A stretch of 64,000 bases of DNA, taken from assembly GCA_019752045.1 (NCBI GenBank), contig JAIEMP010000019.1, forward strand, positions 1 to 64,000, written 5' to 3'. The notes under the pieces are model-generated. The model saw nothing but the letters and a program-made list of their open reading frames with translations, ran no database searches and had not been told where the DNA came from. Within the stretch, counting starts at the first letter, position 1. The number at the start of each line of letters is the position of its first letter. A program made the translations under genes and the position numbers. This DNA is from Chitinophagaceae bacterium. Lineage in GTDB: Bacteria > Bacteroidota > Bacteroidia > Chitinophagales > Chitinophagaceae. Positions 24,401 through 33,859 of this stretch are shown piece by piece.

Positions 24401-25888
24401 TTACTCACTTTTACCTGTCAGATGCCTGCCTTTTTTTAGTGACCCGGTTTTAATCTTCAGCTTCTTACCTGTTTTAAGTTCTTTCAACTCAACATCTGCC
24501 TCAGCACCTGCATGAATAATGAAATGCACCTGATTTGCATCCATGATTATTTCGCATTGCTGAACATACAAATGATCAAAGTTGATTTCAATCACCTTCC
24601 CGGCTTTTCCTTTTGCTATGGCGGCTTCCACCAATGCCGGTACCATATGAATGAGTGTATCCAGTTTAAGTGTAAGTTTTGATGCAATGGTATCTGTGAT
24701 TGTACGGTGCAATATTTCTTCTGTAGCATTCAGCATTGTGCTGTTCGAACTCATAGCATACTGAAAATTGCGGATATGCATGGTTTGTGTGGGTACATCA
24801 AACTCAGGTTTGCCACTGGCAACCATTTTACCTTTTATATCGCCACCAGTTGTTACTTCAACCGAAAGCCCTGCTTCAGATGCATAGGCTTTGATTTTTT
24901 TAATCTTAACCGTGTACCCTTTTGCTGTAAACTCTTTTCCTTTCAGCAAACTGTTTACTTCTTCATTAATTTCTTTGAACGATGCAAATGCATACAGATG
25001 GATATCTGAAGTAACTTTTTCTTTCACTAATGTTTTAAACAATGGAAGCGGTGCAGGTGCTGCAATCTCTGAGGTATCAGTCATCATACTCAGATGGGCC
25101 TGTACACTGGTATAACAGGCAATCGTACCGGGCAGTACTGCAATTTTTCCTTCAATACTGTTACAGGCAAATTTGATCCATGCTTTCGGTTCATTTTTAT
25201 GAATCACCAAAGGCCGTTGCAGATCGTACCAGATTTTAGATAAGGCAGGTGCAAGTGAAACTGATTCATTCATTTCACTGTCGAGGGTTTTGGTGAGCTG
25301 ACTTTCATTCTCATTGAGCCAGCTGTTCACTTTCCGTTTCAGATTTTGCTTCAAAGGACCAAGCTGCAACACAGGCTCCTTCAGCCAGCGTACAGATTTA
25401 ATTTTAAACTTTGTTACAATATTCCATCCTGCATCTAATCCAACAGGAGTAATTAATTGAATATGCACAATGGCCTGCATTGGTTCAAACTTTTTTGTAA
25501 TCCCCTTACCAAACCTGCTCTTTATAATGGTTGCTGTAACGTGTAGCGGCAAATCGCAGATGAGATTATCTCCTGAAGTACTTATTTTAATTGGCTCAGC
25601 TTTATTTAAAACAAGCAGAACCTCATCTTTTTTGTTTGAAGAAGGATTGAAGCTGGTTTCTAAAAATCGGCCAGTGATTTTTTTATTGATCCAATCTTCA
25701 AAATTTTTAATCTCATAATGAATGGGGATGTTGATGGTTGAAACCGGAATGTCTACACCTGTAATTACTTTCACCGGTTCAGGTAATGTTTCAAATCTGT
25801 TACCGAAGCATCCTTTACAGCCTGTAAACAGCAATGCAGCAGTGCATGCAATAAAAAAATATGACAGTAAAGTGTATTTCATCATCAT
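24401..25888 (-). CDS. DUF4403-family lipoprotein
   Basis: 495 residues from the first of three consecutive ATG codons (25888, 25885, 25882). The signal peptide ends at LLFTGC, so the mature protein is a lipoprotein. The DUF4403 body has repeated beta-rich halves: IPIHYEIKNFEDWINKKI, FKIKSVRWLKEPVLQLGPLK, RPLVIHKNEPKAWIKF and later MHIRNFQYAMSSN. The fold may resemble lipid-binding BPI/SMP-type proteins, which is inference. The function is unknown. The frame extends to 26062 with no support. No promoter was identified. Confidence 0.87.
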   Translation of the reverse strand: MMMKYTLLSYFFIACTAALLFTGCKGCFGNRFETLPEPVKVITGVDIPVSTINIPIHYEIKNFEDWINKKITGRFLETSFNPSSNKKDEVLLVLNKAEPIKISTSGDNLICDLPLHVTATIIKSRFGKGITKKFEPMQAIVHIQLITPVGLDAGWNIVTKFKIKSVRWLKEPVLQLGPLKQNLKRKVNSWLNENESQLTKTLDSEMNESVSLAPALSKIWYDLQRPLVIHKNEPKAWIKFACNSIEGKIAVLPGTIACYTSVQAHLSMMTDTSEIAAPAPLPLFKTLVKEKVTSDIHLYAFASFKEINEEVNSLLKGKEFTAKGYTVKIKKIKAYASEAGLSVEVTTGGDIKGKMVASGKPEFDVPTQTMHIRNFQYAMSSNSTMLNATEEILHRTITDTIASKLTLKLDTLIHMVPALVEAAIAKGKAGKVIEINFDHLYVQQCEIIMDANQVHFIIHAGAEADVELKELKTGKKLKIKTGSLKKGRHLTGKSE

Positions 25889-26071
25889 CCGTTTTTGCAG
25901 GTAAGCGGTATGCTTTGGATAAGGCTGCTGATGAAAAGTCAACAGCCTGTCATAAATCCTGTGGATGATTTCAAGAAACAGGCCAGAAAAAAATACTGTA
26001 CCTGATTTATTCATTATTGCGTGTATAAAAGCTAATGAGGAGATTTTTGCTCCACAGTCCAAAAATTTTTA

Positions 26072-26440
26072 TCAAACACTCATTTTATTACTCTTTTTTA
26101 ACGCCAGCCATGTCCATACTGCACCGAAAGCATCCACTGCTCCAAAAAGAATTAAGATAGTAGAAACATAATCAAGCAAGACAAATGAAACGAATGAAAG
26201 AAAAACAAACAGCCGCACTACTACAGTATGTTTAAAAAAACTTTGAACATTACCTGCACCTGAACGATGATAATAATATCCAATACAGCAGGTAAGCACT
26301 CCTACAACACGGATCCACACTTCATTGCTAACGGGTAGCTGAAAAGTGGTTAAAAAAAAGTCGGGAACGAGTATGAGCGTAATACCTACCAGATAGAGAT
26401 AAAAACCGAAATAATAAACAGATTTTGCAGCAGCAGTCAT
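26072..26440 (-). CDS. Hypothetical four-helix membrane protein
   Basis: 122 residues, almost wholly hydrophobic: helices around 8-30, 42-60, 70-90 and 93-112. A Cys pair and Tyr run lie in CCIGYYYHRSG between helices 2 and 3. I do not recognise the family; it has no catalytic motif. It may follow on the same message as the DUF4403 gene, whose start lies 184 bases downstream of this stop, or be separate. Confidence 0.65.
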   Translation of the reverse strand: MTAAAKSVYYFGFYLYLVGITLILVPDFFLTTFQLPVSNEVWIRVVGVLTCCIGYYYHRSGAGNVQSFFKHTVVVRLFVFLSFVSFVLLDYVSTILILFGAVDAFGAVWTWLALKKSNKMSV

Positions 26441-26550
26441 AATGCTTGGTTTTAGAATGAAGATGAATCAAGATATTGTTTTTTCCTTTTAATGCAAGGT
26501 TGAACGCACAGAATCTGCTCGTCGGCAGAAACTTGTTTACCTTCGCCGCT

Positions 26551-27879
26551 ATGCAAACGAATACAGCCTGGTTAGAAGATGTACTGAACAACGTAAAGAT
26601 CAAGGCGTTAAATGAGATGCAGCTGGCATCAATGGAGGCTCATGCTATAGCAAAAGATATCATTTTATTATCGGCAACAGGTTCGGGTAAAACTCTGGCG
26701 TTTTTGTTGCCATTGGTAGAGCAGTTGCAAACGGCCGGCAATACCACCAAAGCGATGATCATCGTTCCTTCACGTGAACTGGCTATACAGATTGAGCATG
26801 TGTTTAAAAGTATGGGGCTTAACATTAAAGTTACCTGTTGCTATGGCGGACATAAAAGAGAGATTGAAGAAAACAATTTAAAACAGGCTCCATCATTGTT
26901 GATAGGTACACCGGGAAGACTGGCCGATCATATCCGGAGAGGAAGCATTACCACAGCTACTATTGAAACATTGGTGCTGGATGAATTTGATAAATCACTG
27001 GAGCTCGGTTTTCAGGAAGAGATGTCGTTCATTATTGGTTCATTACCTGCATTACAGAAACGAATCTTAACATCAGCTACAGAAATGGAAGAGATTCCTG
27101 CTTTTGTTGGTTTGCAGGAACCTGCTAAACTCGATTTTTTATCAGGCAAAGAAGATTCTGATACAGGTCTTGCCGTTAAAACATTGGCAAGTCCGGATAA
27201 AGATAAACTGGATACGCTGTTTCGTTTGATCTGTATGTTAGGTAACCGCTCTACGATTATTTTTTGTAATCACAGAGAATCGGTTGAACGTACCAGTGCG
27301 TTATTAAAAGAAAAAGATATTCTGAATGTGTTTTATCATGGCGCTATGGAACAGCAGGAACGTGATGCTGCTTTGTGCAAATTCAGAAACGGCACTTCCA
27401 ATATTTTAGTAACAACCGATCTTGCTGCAAGAGGTTTGGATATTGCACATATCCGTTACATTGTTCATTATCATTTGCCGCATACCGAAGATATGTTTAC
27501 ACACCGCAATGGCCGAACAGCACGGATGGATGCAAGCGGAACAGCCATTGTCATTATCGGACCTGAAGAAAATAAACCTGCATATATCCCTGCAGATGCT
27601 GAAGAAATAGAACTCCCGGAAGAAATTGTAATTCCTGAGAAACCAAAATGGAGTACGTTGTTTATTGCTGCAGGTAAAAAAGACAAAGTAAACAAAGTGG
27701 ATATTGTTGGTTTTCTCTCTCAAAAGGGAGAATTGAAAAAAGAAGATATCGGTTTAATTGAAGTAAAAGATTTTTTCTCATTTGTAGCTGTAAAGAAAAT
27801 TAAGGTGAGCAACACACTCCAGAAAATAAAAGACGAGAAAATAAAAAACAAGAAAGTAAAGATTGCAGTTGCTAAATAA
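26551..27879 (+). CDS. DEAD-box RNA helicase
   Basis: 442 residues. Motifs in order: ATGSGKT (Walker A), PSRELAIQ (Ia), TPGR (Ib), VLDEFDKS (motif II is DEFD, not DEAD), SATE (III), IIFCNHRESVERT (IV), VTTDLAARGLDI (V) and HRNGRTARMD (VI). The C-terminal extension (residues 375-442) is Lys-rich and carries a DbpA-like small RNA-binding domain (TLFIAAGKKDKVNKVDIVGF). DbpA helps assemble the large ribosomal subunit. The frame opens earlier at 26476, but ATG 26551 matches homologues and sits 5 bases after a TACCTTCG element. It is first of a three-gene operon with the zinc-finger and THUMP genes. Confidence 0.94.
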   Translation: MQTNTAWLEDVLNNVKIKALNEMQLASMEAHAIAKDIILLSATGSGKTLAFLLPLVEQLQTAGNTTKAMIIVPSRELAIQIEHVFKSMGLNIKVTCCYGGHKREIEENNLKQAPSLLIGTPGRLADHIRRGSITTATIETLVLDEFDKSLELGFQEEMSFIIGSLPALQKRILTSATEMEEIPAFVGLQEPAKLDFLSGKEDSDTGLAVKTLASPDKDKLDTLFRLICMLGNRSTIIFCNHRESVERTSALLKEKDILNVFYHGAMEQQERDAALCKFRNGTSNILVTTDLAARGLDIAHIRYIVHYHLPHTEDMFTHRNGRTARMDASGTAIVIIGPEENKPAYIPADAEEIELPEEIVIPEKPKWSTLFIAAGKKDKVNKVDIVGFLSQKGELKKEDIGLIEVKDFFSFVAVKKIKVSNTLQKIKDEKIKNKKVKIAVAK

Positions 27880-27896
27880 GAACTCAGTGATTTTAT

Positions 27897-28259
27897 ATGA
27901 TGCAGACAGATCCCGTAACAATTGTAGTAAAAGGAAACATTATTGATAATGCAACACGCTGTACGCATTATCATTCAGCCAATGATATTATTGCTATCCG
28001 TTTTAACTGCTGCAATGAATATTATCCCTGTTATCAATGTCATGAAGAAACCGCCGGACATGCAGCAACCGTTTGGCCTAAAACAGAATGGAATACCAAA
28101 GCCATTCTTTGCGGCAACTGTAAACAGGAATTAAACATTGCTGCATACATGCAATCAGGCAATCATTGTCCGCATTGTAAAGCAGCATTTAATCCCAACT
28201 GCAGCAAACACTATCATCTTTATTTTGAAACAGATCAGCATACTGATCAACCATTATGA
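27897..28259 (+). CDS. CHY-type zinc-finger protein
   Basis: 120 residues. Metal ligands are arranged as in the CHY zinc finger (PF05495): RCTHYHS, FNCCNEYYPCYQCHEE, ILCGNCKQEL and HCPHCKAAFNPNCSKHYH. The domain fills the whole protein and probably binds three zinc ions; eukaryotic relatives are found in ubiquitin ligases and mitochondrial import, but the bacterial role is unknown. It begins 17 bases after the helicase stop and overlaps the THUMP gene by 4 bases (ATGA), so its translation is coupled to an RNA methyltransferase. The first two codons are both ATG. Confidence 0.88.
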   Translation: MMQTDPVTIVVKGNIIDNATRCTHYHSANDIIAIRFNCCNEYYPCYQCHEETAGHAATVWPKTEWNTKAILCGNCKQELNIAAYMQSGNHCPHCKAAFNPNCSKHYHLYFETDQHTDQPL

Positions 28260-29440
28260 ATTTATTTACCAGCAAATCAACCATCACGATCACCTGCCAT
28301 AAACGCATTGCTCCGTATTTGAGCAAAGAGGTAGAAGAACTGGGCTTTACGGTTGATGAAACATTTATTACAGGTGTAAAATTAACAGGCACCGTTACCG
28401 ATTGTATAAAACTCAATCTCAATCTGCGCTGTGCAAGTCAGGTGTTGTATAGCCTCAAATCCTTTACAGCAGAGCATCCCAATGATATTTATGATCAGCT
28501 TACATCCATTGCATGGGAAGAGCTGATTCCTGATCCAGGTTATTTTTCTGTAACAAGTAATGTCAATCATCCAACGATCAACAACAGCATGTTTGCCAAT
28601 CTTCGTGTAAAAGATGCTGTTGTTGACAGACTTCGTGATAAAAGAGGCACCCGGCCTTCAACGGGTGCTGAGTTAAGCGGAACAGTAATTCATTTGTTTT
28701 GGAAAAATGAAGACGCAGAAGTTTTTATTGATACATCGGGCGATTCGCTGGCACGACATGGTTACCGGAAAATTCCCGGACAGGCACCGATGCTGGAAGG
28801 ATTGGCATCAGCCACCATTTATGCAACAGGATGGGATCGTGTTTCTCCTTTCATCAACCCCATGTGCGGTTCAGGAACTTTAGCCATTGAAGCGGCTTTA
28901 ATTGCTACCAACAGGCGGCCGGGTTTGTACAGAACCAATTATGCGTTTATGCATTTACAGCATTACGATGAAGCAGTTTACAGAAAAGAAGATGCACTGC
29001 TGGAAGAACAGATCATTGATGTTCCGCAGTTACGCATTATTGCAACTGACTATAGTGCCAAAGCTATTGAGAACGCAAAGAAAAATGCAGTTGCTGCAGG
29101 TGTGCAAAAACTAATTGAGTTTGCTTTATGTGATTTTGAAAAAACGGAAGTGCCGCAGGATGCAAAGGGCATTATGATGATAAACCCTGAATATGGTGAG
29201 CGATTGGGCGATATTGCTGAACTGGAAGATACTTACAGCCGTATTGGCGTTTTTATGAAACAACAATGCCGTGGTTATCTTGGTTATGTATTTACAGGTA
29301 ATCTTGAACTGGCAAAGAAAATTGGATTGAAAGCAAAACGGCGCATTGAATTTTATAACAGCACTATTGATTGCCGGTTGTTTGAATATGAATTGTATGC
29401 AGGGAGCAAACGGGAACCAAAAGAAATAAAACCTTCGTAA
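28256..29440 (+). CDS. THUMP-domain RNA methyltransferase, RlmL N-terminal type
   Basis: 394 residues. The N-terminal THUMP domain (about 5-160) binds RNA (LGFTVDETFITGVKLTG, NLNLRCASQVLYSLKSF). The methyltransferase part has NPMCGSGTLAIEAALIA and IATDYSAKAIENAKKN. Motif IV, normally NPPYGER in N2-guanine methyltransferases of 23S rRNA, reads INPEYGERLG, with Glu replacing the second Pro. Whether this is a lineage-specific change or affects base choice cannot be told here. Together with the helicase upstream it points to large-subunit rRNA maturation. Confidence 0.92.
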   Translation: MNLFTSKSTITITCHKRIAPYLSKEVEELGFTVDETFITGVKLTGTVTDCIKLNLNLRCASQVLYSLKSFTAEHPNDIYDQLTSIAWEELIPDPGYFSVTSNVNHPTINNSMFANLRVKDAVVDRLRDKRGTRPSTGAELSGTVIHLFWKNEDAEVFIDTSGDSLARHGYRKIPGQAPMLEGLASATIYATGWDRVSPFINPMCGSGTLAIEAALIATNRRPGLYRTNYAFMHLQHYDEAVYRKEDALLEEQIIDVPQLRIIATDYSAKAIENAKKNAVAAGVQKLIEFALCDFEKTEVPQDAKGIMMINPEYGERLGDIAELEDTYSRIGVFMKQQCRGYLGYVFTGNLELAKKIGLKAKRRIEFYNSTIDCRLFEYELYAGSKREPKEIKPS

Positions 29441-29511
29441 GAAGAAAGAGCATAAAACAACCCCATTTTAAACTTCATTGCATTTTGTAAATTGCTGATT
29501 CGTTTTTAACT

Positions 29512-30336
29512 ATGTCTTTAATTATTACTTCATTAAACTCTGGCAGTAACGGTAATTGCTATTATATCGGCAATGAGCAAGAAGCTGTGTTAATAGATGC
29601 GGGCATCAGTTGCCGTGAAACAGAAATCAGAATGCAACGTTTGGGATTATCCATGAAAAAGATAAAGGCTGTATTTATTTCACATGAACATGCAGATCAT
29701 ATCAACGGAGTTGTAACAATTTCAAAAAAACATCAACTGCCGGTTTATATTACCGAAGCTACACACAAGCAGGCCAGAATAAAATTAGAGAAAGGATTGA
29801 TCCATCGCTTTACAGCCGACACACCCGTTCAGATCGGCGATCTAACAGTGACGCCTTTTCTAAAAAAACATGATGCAGCCGATCCACATAGTTTTACCGT
29901 ATCATCATCATCCGTTAAAGTAGGCGTATTTACAGATTTAGGTATTGTATGTGATCAGTTGATGCATCACTTTCAGCAATGCCATGCTGTTTTTCTTGAA
30001 GCCAATTATGATGAAGAAATGCTGAACAACGGAGGCTATCCATATTATCTGAAACAACGCATCAGCAATGGCCTCGGGCATTTATCCAATGTGCAGGCAT
30101 TAGAACTGTTTAACCGGCATCGCTCCCCTGCCCTGCGTCATTTAATTCTTTCGCATCTTTCAAAAATCAACAATACGCCCGAACTTGTTCAGGAACTCTT
30201 TAACAGTCATAAGGGGAAAACTGAAATCAGCGTTGCATCACGTTATGCAGAAATGCCTTTGATCCTTGTTACAGGAGATAATGAAGGAACAGTAAAAAAG
30301 AAAGCTGCAGAACATCAACAGCTTAGTTTATTTTAA
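29512..30336 (+). CDS. MBL-fold metallohydrolase, WalJ/YycJ-like
   Basis: 274 residues. The metallo-beta-lactamase signature HEHADHINGV gives the metal ligands; further ligands are DLGIV, NYDEE and LSHLSK. The opening LNSGSNGNCYYIGNEQEAVLIDAGISCRE is typical of the WalJ/YycJ group, which has been linked to DNA repair and cell-wall control in Firmicutes. In Bacteroidota it is a stand-alone conserved gene. Substrate is unknown. The gene is separated from the THUMP gene by 71 bases and has no obvious terminator before it. Confidence 0.9.
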   Translation: MSLIITSLNSGSNGNCYYIGNEQEAVLIDAGISCRETEIRMQRLGLSMKKIKAVFISHEHADHINGVVTISKKHQLPVYITEATHKQARIKLEKGLIHRFTADTPVQIGDLTVTPFLKKHDAADPHSFTVSSSSVKVGVFTDLGIVCDQLMHHFQQCHAVFLEANYDEEMLNNGGYPYYLKQRISNGLGHLSNVQALELFNRHRSPALRHLILSHLSKINNTPELVQELFNSHKGKTEISVASRYAEMPLILVTGDNEGTVKKKAAEHQQLSLF

Positions 30337-30533
30337 GAAGCGTCTGCTTTACAAATTGCACAATCAGAGTTACGATCATTTCTTTTCACCCCTTTCAAAC
30401 AGTTCTGTTTTTACCTTGTAGTTTTCAAAATAAAAACACTACCTTTCTTATTACTTCCGCACCGGGCGTATCCACTTGAACTATTCTGATTACCCTCATT
30501 GTCATTTTATTTATTCATCAAAAACAGTTCAAC

Positions 30534-31082
30534 ATGAAAAAAATGTTCATGGCAGTTGCTGTTGCAGGCCTGTTTTTTACCGCCTGCAATAACAACCCCG
30601 CTTCAAATGCAGCAACAGATGCTGTTACAGCGCCGGAAGAGAAAATTGATTTTGCTTATTTACCAATGAATAACCCTCCGGATAACTGGGAAATGGGAAA
30701 TTTAAAAAACGCAGCTCTTGTTCTTAAATCGCTCAAGGCTTATGAAACAGGAGATATTGAAGGATCATTGGCTCCTTTTGCAGACAGTGTCTGGTGGAGT
30801 TTTGATTATGTTGATCAGAAATTTTCTAAAGACAGTCTGCGTGCCATGTTTACTGAGGCGTGGAAAAATACAGCCAGTGTTAAAATAGTAATGAATGATT
30901 ACGAATCGGTGATCTCTAAAGATAAAAAAGATGAGTGGGTAACTTTATGGTACAAGCAAATTACAACAGACAAAAAAGGAAAAGTAGATTCAATCTCTGT
31001 TGTGGATGATATTAAGATTGAAAATGGAAAGATTACTGTACTGGATGAAAAAAGCAGAAAATTTCCGGTACCAAAAAAATAA
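30534..31082 (+). CDS. Hypothetical lipoprotein, NTF2/SnoaL-like
   Basis: 182 residues. Signal peptide with lipobox LFFTAC (Cys18). The mature part (50-180) has the helix-helix-sheet pattern of NTF2-like proteins: ALVLKSLKAYETGDIEGSLAPF, SVWWSFDYVD, LRAMFTEAWKN, DEWVTLWYKQIT and IKIENGKITVLDEKSR. NTF2-like pockets can bind many ligands and no catalytic residues stand out. It stands alone with its own terminator. TACCTTG at 30412-30418 could be a -7 element but is too far from the start to be sure. Confidence 0.75.
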   Translation: MKKMFMAVAVAGLFFTACNNNPASNAATDAVTAPEEKIDFAYLPMNNPPDNWEMGNLKNAALVLKSLKAYETGDIEGSLAPFADSVWWSFDYVDQKFSKDSLRAMFTEAWKNTASVKIVMNDYESVISKDKKDEWVTLWYKQITTDKKGKVDSISVVDDIKIENGKITVLDEKSRKFPVPKK

Positions 31083-31099
31083 ATCAAGTATATTTTTTC

Positions 31100-31126
31100 A
31101 AGCCTCTGTAATTAGAGGCTTTTTTA
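31100..31126 (+). terminator. Terminator of the NTF2-like lipoprotein gene
   Basis: Stem agcctct (31101-31107) with agaggct (31114-31120), followed by tttttattt. Confidence 0.88.
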
Positions 31127-31219
31127 TTTGTGAAAGAAGTCTTTTGCTTTTACATGAATAAAGTTTATTTTTCTGATGATATAAGCTTTTCTGTTTCACT
31201 TACACATCAACTTTTTATT

Positions 31220-32302
31220 ATGATGCATCAACTTTCTGTTTTCCTTTTCATCAGCGCTGCATTACTTTCCTGCAGAAAACAACAGCCGGTAACATCAGCA
31301 GTTAACAACGAGATCAACAACAGTACAGCTGTGTCTAAAACAGGCACAACAAATGTAAACCTCGCAGCAAAGCCTGCTCCTTCTGCTGTTACCTATTTAA
31401 CGGGTGATGCAGCTGATGTTACAACCAATGCTGTTGGCGGATTAATCCTGATGGGCGGAAGTACAGATGTAGATGCAGCCATTGCATGGTTTCTGCAAAG
31501 AGCAGCCGGTGGAGATGTAGTAGTGATCCGCTCAAGCGGTGCTGATGGATACAACCAGTACATGTTTGATATGGTGAATGTAAATTCTGTAGAAACGATT
31601 ATCATTGACAGCAGAGCAAAAGCCGAGCTGCCTGCAGTTGCACAAAAAATCCGCAATGCAGAAGCCTTGTTTATTGCAGGAGGTGATCAATGGAACTATG
31701 TAAACTTCTGGAAAAACACCATTACAGAAGATGCCATCAATTATCTGCTCACAACCAAACAGGTAACTGTTGGCGGCACCAGTGCAGGGCTTGCTATACT
31801 TGGTTCTGCCTATTACAGTGCAGAGAGAGGATCCGTTACATCAGCACAGGCGTTAAGCAATCCATATCATCGCTATGTAACAATTGGCGTAGGCGATTTT
31901 CTTGTACATCCTTTCTTAGCTAATACCATTACTGATTCGCATTATGCACAACGTGATCGTCAGGGGCGACATGTAACATTTCTTGCCAGATTGATGAAAG
32001 ACAACGGATATACTACTGCAAAAGGAATTGGTGTAGATGAACAAACTGCTGTATGTATTGATGCTGCAGGTATTGGTAAAGTATACGGCACCAACAATGC
32101 ATATTTTATGAAGAACGAAAGTCTTGGCCCCGAAACCTGTGTAAGCGGCGTTCCTTTAACATGGAACCGCACAGGCACTGCCATCAGAACATACAGGATT
32201 GCAGGTAGCCAAACAGGAAACGGTTCGTTCAATGCAATCAACTGGACTTTCAGCGGAGGCACATCTTATTTCAATTATGTAAACAATGGAGTGCTGTTTT
32301 AA
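31220..32302 (+). CDS. Cyanophycinase-like S51 peptidase, lipoprotein
   Basis: 360 residues. Lipoprotein signal SAALLSC after an ATG pair (31220/31223). The peptidase S51 core shows GGLILMGGSTDVDAAI, ALFIAGGDQWNYVNFW, the serine nucleophile in TVGGTSAGLAIL and DSHYAQRDRQGRH further on. Cyanophycinase cleaves the storage polymer cyanophycin into Asp-Arg dipeptides; other S51 members are dipeptidase E. No cyanophycin synthetase is in the window, so the enzyme may act on peptides outside the cell. The frame extends 30 codons upstream, but those residues lie before the signal peptide. Confidence 0.88.
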   Translation: MMHQLSVFLFISAALLSCRKQQPVTSAVNNEINNSTAVSKTGTTNVNLAAKPAPSAVTYLTGDAADVTTNAVGGLILMGGSTDVDAAIAWFLQRAAGGDVVVIRSSGADGYNQYMFDMVNVNSVETIIIDSRAKAELPAVAQKIRNAEALFIAGGDQWNYVNFWKNTITEDAINYLLTTKQVTVGGTSAGLAILGSAYYSAERGSVTSAQALSNPYHRYVTIGVGDFLVHPFLANTITDSHYAQRDRQGRHVTFLARLMKDNGYTTAKGIGVDEQTAVCIDAAGIGKVYGTNNAYFMKNESLGPETCVSGVPLTWNRTGTAIRTYRIAGSQTGNGSFNAINWTFSGGTSYFNYVNNGVLF

Positions 32303-32323
32303 TTGATAAAAGGGTTGAAATAT

Positions 32324-32351
32324 AAACGGGTTGGCCAAGGCCAACCCGTTT
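32324..32351. terminator. Bidirectional terminator between convergent genes
   Basis: Perfect 13-base stem aaacgggttggcc (32324-32336) / ggccaacccgttt (32339-32351) with a 2-base loop. Confidence 0.8.
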
Positions 32352-32389
32352 TGTAAAAAGAGTAAAAAACTCTTTTGATGTAATTCATA

Positions 32390-32812
32390 TTAACTGCTGT
32401 TTCTTCCATTCAACCAACCAACTACAGCACCAACAACTGCGCCTATTACGGCAGAAGAAATAATATCAACCGCTGCACCTGTAAGATCATACAAATTCAT
32501 TTGTGCATAAATGATAAAGTCATACGAAAGTGACACTAAAAACATAATAACAGCACCGGTTGAAGCACCTGCCGCAGCTCCTGATACATTGGCTTTTGCT
32601 AGTACATAAGAAACAAGAAAACCAAGTCCCATGTTACCGACAATCATAGCCCACCATGGCCACTCAGCTTCAGGACGCATAACACCTGCTGCGGCTGCAG
32701 TAGCATGTTGTGTCATGAAATTCATCAACAACATTCCATAAATCAGCCAGCCAAGTAAAAAGAAAAGAATTCCACCAACGATCCCACCGATAAGAAATTT
32801 TTTTGAGTTCAT
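32390..32812 (-). CDS. Hypothetical four-helix membrane protein
   Basis: 140 residues, glycine- and alanine-rich, with four predicted transmembrane helices (8-30, 52-72, 82-102, 112-134). Small-xxx-small packing (GAVVGAVVGWLNG, GASTGAV) is prominent. An acidic stretch MRPEAEWPWW lies between helices 1 and 2. It resembles short DUF1761-type proteins in outline, which I cannot confirm. It is separate from its neighbours. Confidence 0.7.
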   Translation of the reverse strand: MNSKKFLIGGIVGGILFFLLGWLIYGMLLMNFMTQHATAAAAGVMRPEAEWPWWAMIVGNMGLGFLVSYVLAKANVSGAAAGASTGAVIMFLVSLSYDFIIYAQMNLYDLTGAAVDIISSAVIGAVVGAVVGWLNGRNSS

Positions 32813-32983
32813 AACAGTTGATTTTGGGTTTAAAAAATATGGTCATTCTAATGTAAAGCATTTTGTTTAAACTTAAAGCAAAACGACCGTATGAAGTTTC
32901 AACATTGCCGCTTTAAATTGTGCTTTTACCAATTCTTCTTACAGAACAAACACAACTAACCGGGAATTTTCATTCGAAATGGC

Positions 32984-33859
32984 CTACTCACTAACCACCA
33001 CAGCAATTTTTGTTGATTTCCTGTTTACCGCAAGCCTTGTAATTCCTTTAACCAGCGACAAATTGCCCTTCATTACAACAGGCTGCCAGCCTTTATTATC
33101 AGAGAGATCATTGACAAATAATGTTTTGCCGTCGCTTTGAAGCAGCATGTGCTCATTCAGCCAGGTTAAATGATCCTGGCCAGGTAAGGCTGTACAAATA
33201 ATAGTGATGGTTGATAACTGCGGATCAAATTTTTGAATCAATGATTCTTTACCCTGCATCTGTTGCACAAAGCTCATTTGTTTTGTACCCGGAATTTGAT
33301 GCAGGCTCCTGCCAATATTGGTTGCAAGAATGGTATCTGCTCCGGTTTTAATATTGTAATAATGCAACGTGTTGGGTTTGGAACTATCGCCCAATATAAA
33401 AAGTAATACCTGTTCATTTGTTACCCATGCATGATAGCCAACAATGAGTTTGTTGATGAGCACATTTGCTTCGCCGCCATTGATGGGATATTTTCCCAGG
33501 TTCTGTTCACCGTTATCCCGTTGAATGATACAGGAAACAAAAGCAGCATCCGGCGTAACCGTTGGTGAATACTCCCTTTCTTTTGTTACCGTTAAATAAT
33601 AAGTAGTTTGTGTTTTGTGATTGTATGTTTTGATATTACTTCTGCCGCTGTCATCAAATGAAGCATAATAGATGATGGGTTTTGATGGATGGAAAAACGG
33701 CTGATTATCGTACCCTTTGTGGTTGCTGATATTTTTCGGATTGGAAAGAACTACTGTTCCTTTTTTTACAGACAGATCAAAGAGCAGAATCTCAGAACCT
33801 GTTTGAGCGTTTGCAGAAATACAGGCGGTGAATAAAATAACCCAGATTGATTTTTTCAT
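32984..33859 (-). CDS. Exported TolB/PD40-like beta-propeller protein
   Basis: 291 residues with a signal peptide ending SANAQ. PD40-type blades are recognisable: GYDNQPFFHPSKPIIYYAS (typical of TolB WD40-like repeats), REYSPTVTPDAAFVSCI, TKQMSFVQQ and RLAVNRKSTKIAVVVSE at the end. Length allows about five or six blades. There is no TolB N-terminal domain and no peptidase domain, so it is a stand-alone periplasmic propeller of unknown partner. It is a single gene. Confidence 0.78.
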   Translation of the reverse strand: MKKSIWVILFTACISANAQTGSEILLFDLSVKKGTVVLSNPKNISNHKGYDNQPFFHPSKPIIYYASFDDSGRSNIKTYNHKTQTTYYLTVTKEREYSPTVTPDAAFVSCIIQRDNGEQNLGKYPINGGEANVLINKLIVGYHAWVTNEQVLLFILGDSSKPNTLHYYNIKTGADTILATNIGRSLHQIPGTKQMSFVQQMQGKESLIQKFDPQLSTITIICTALPGQDHLTWLNEHMLLQSDGKTLFVNDLSDNKGWQPVVMKGNLSLVKGITRLAVNRKSTKIAVVVSE

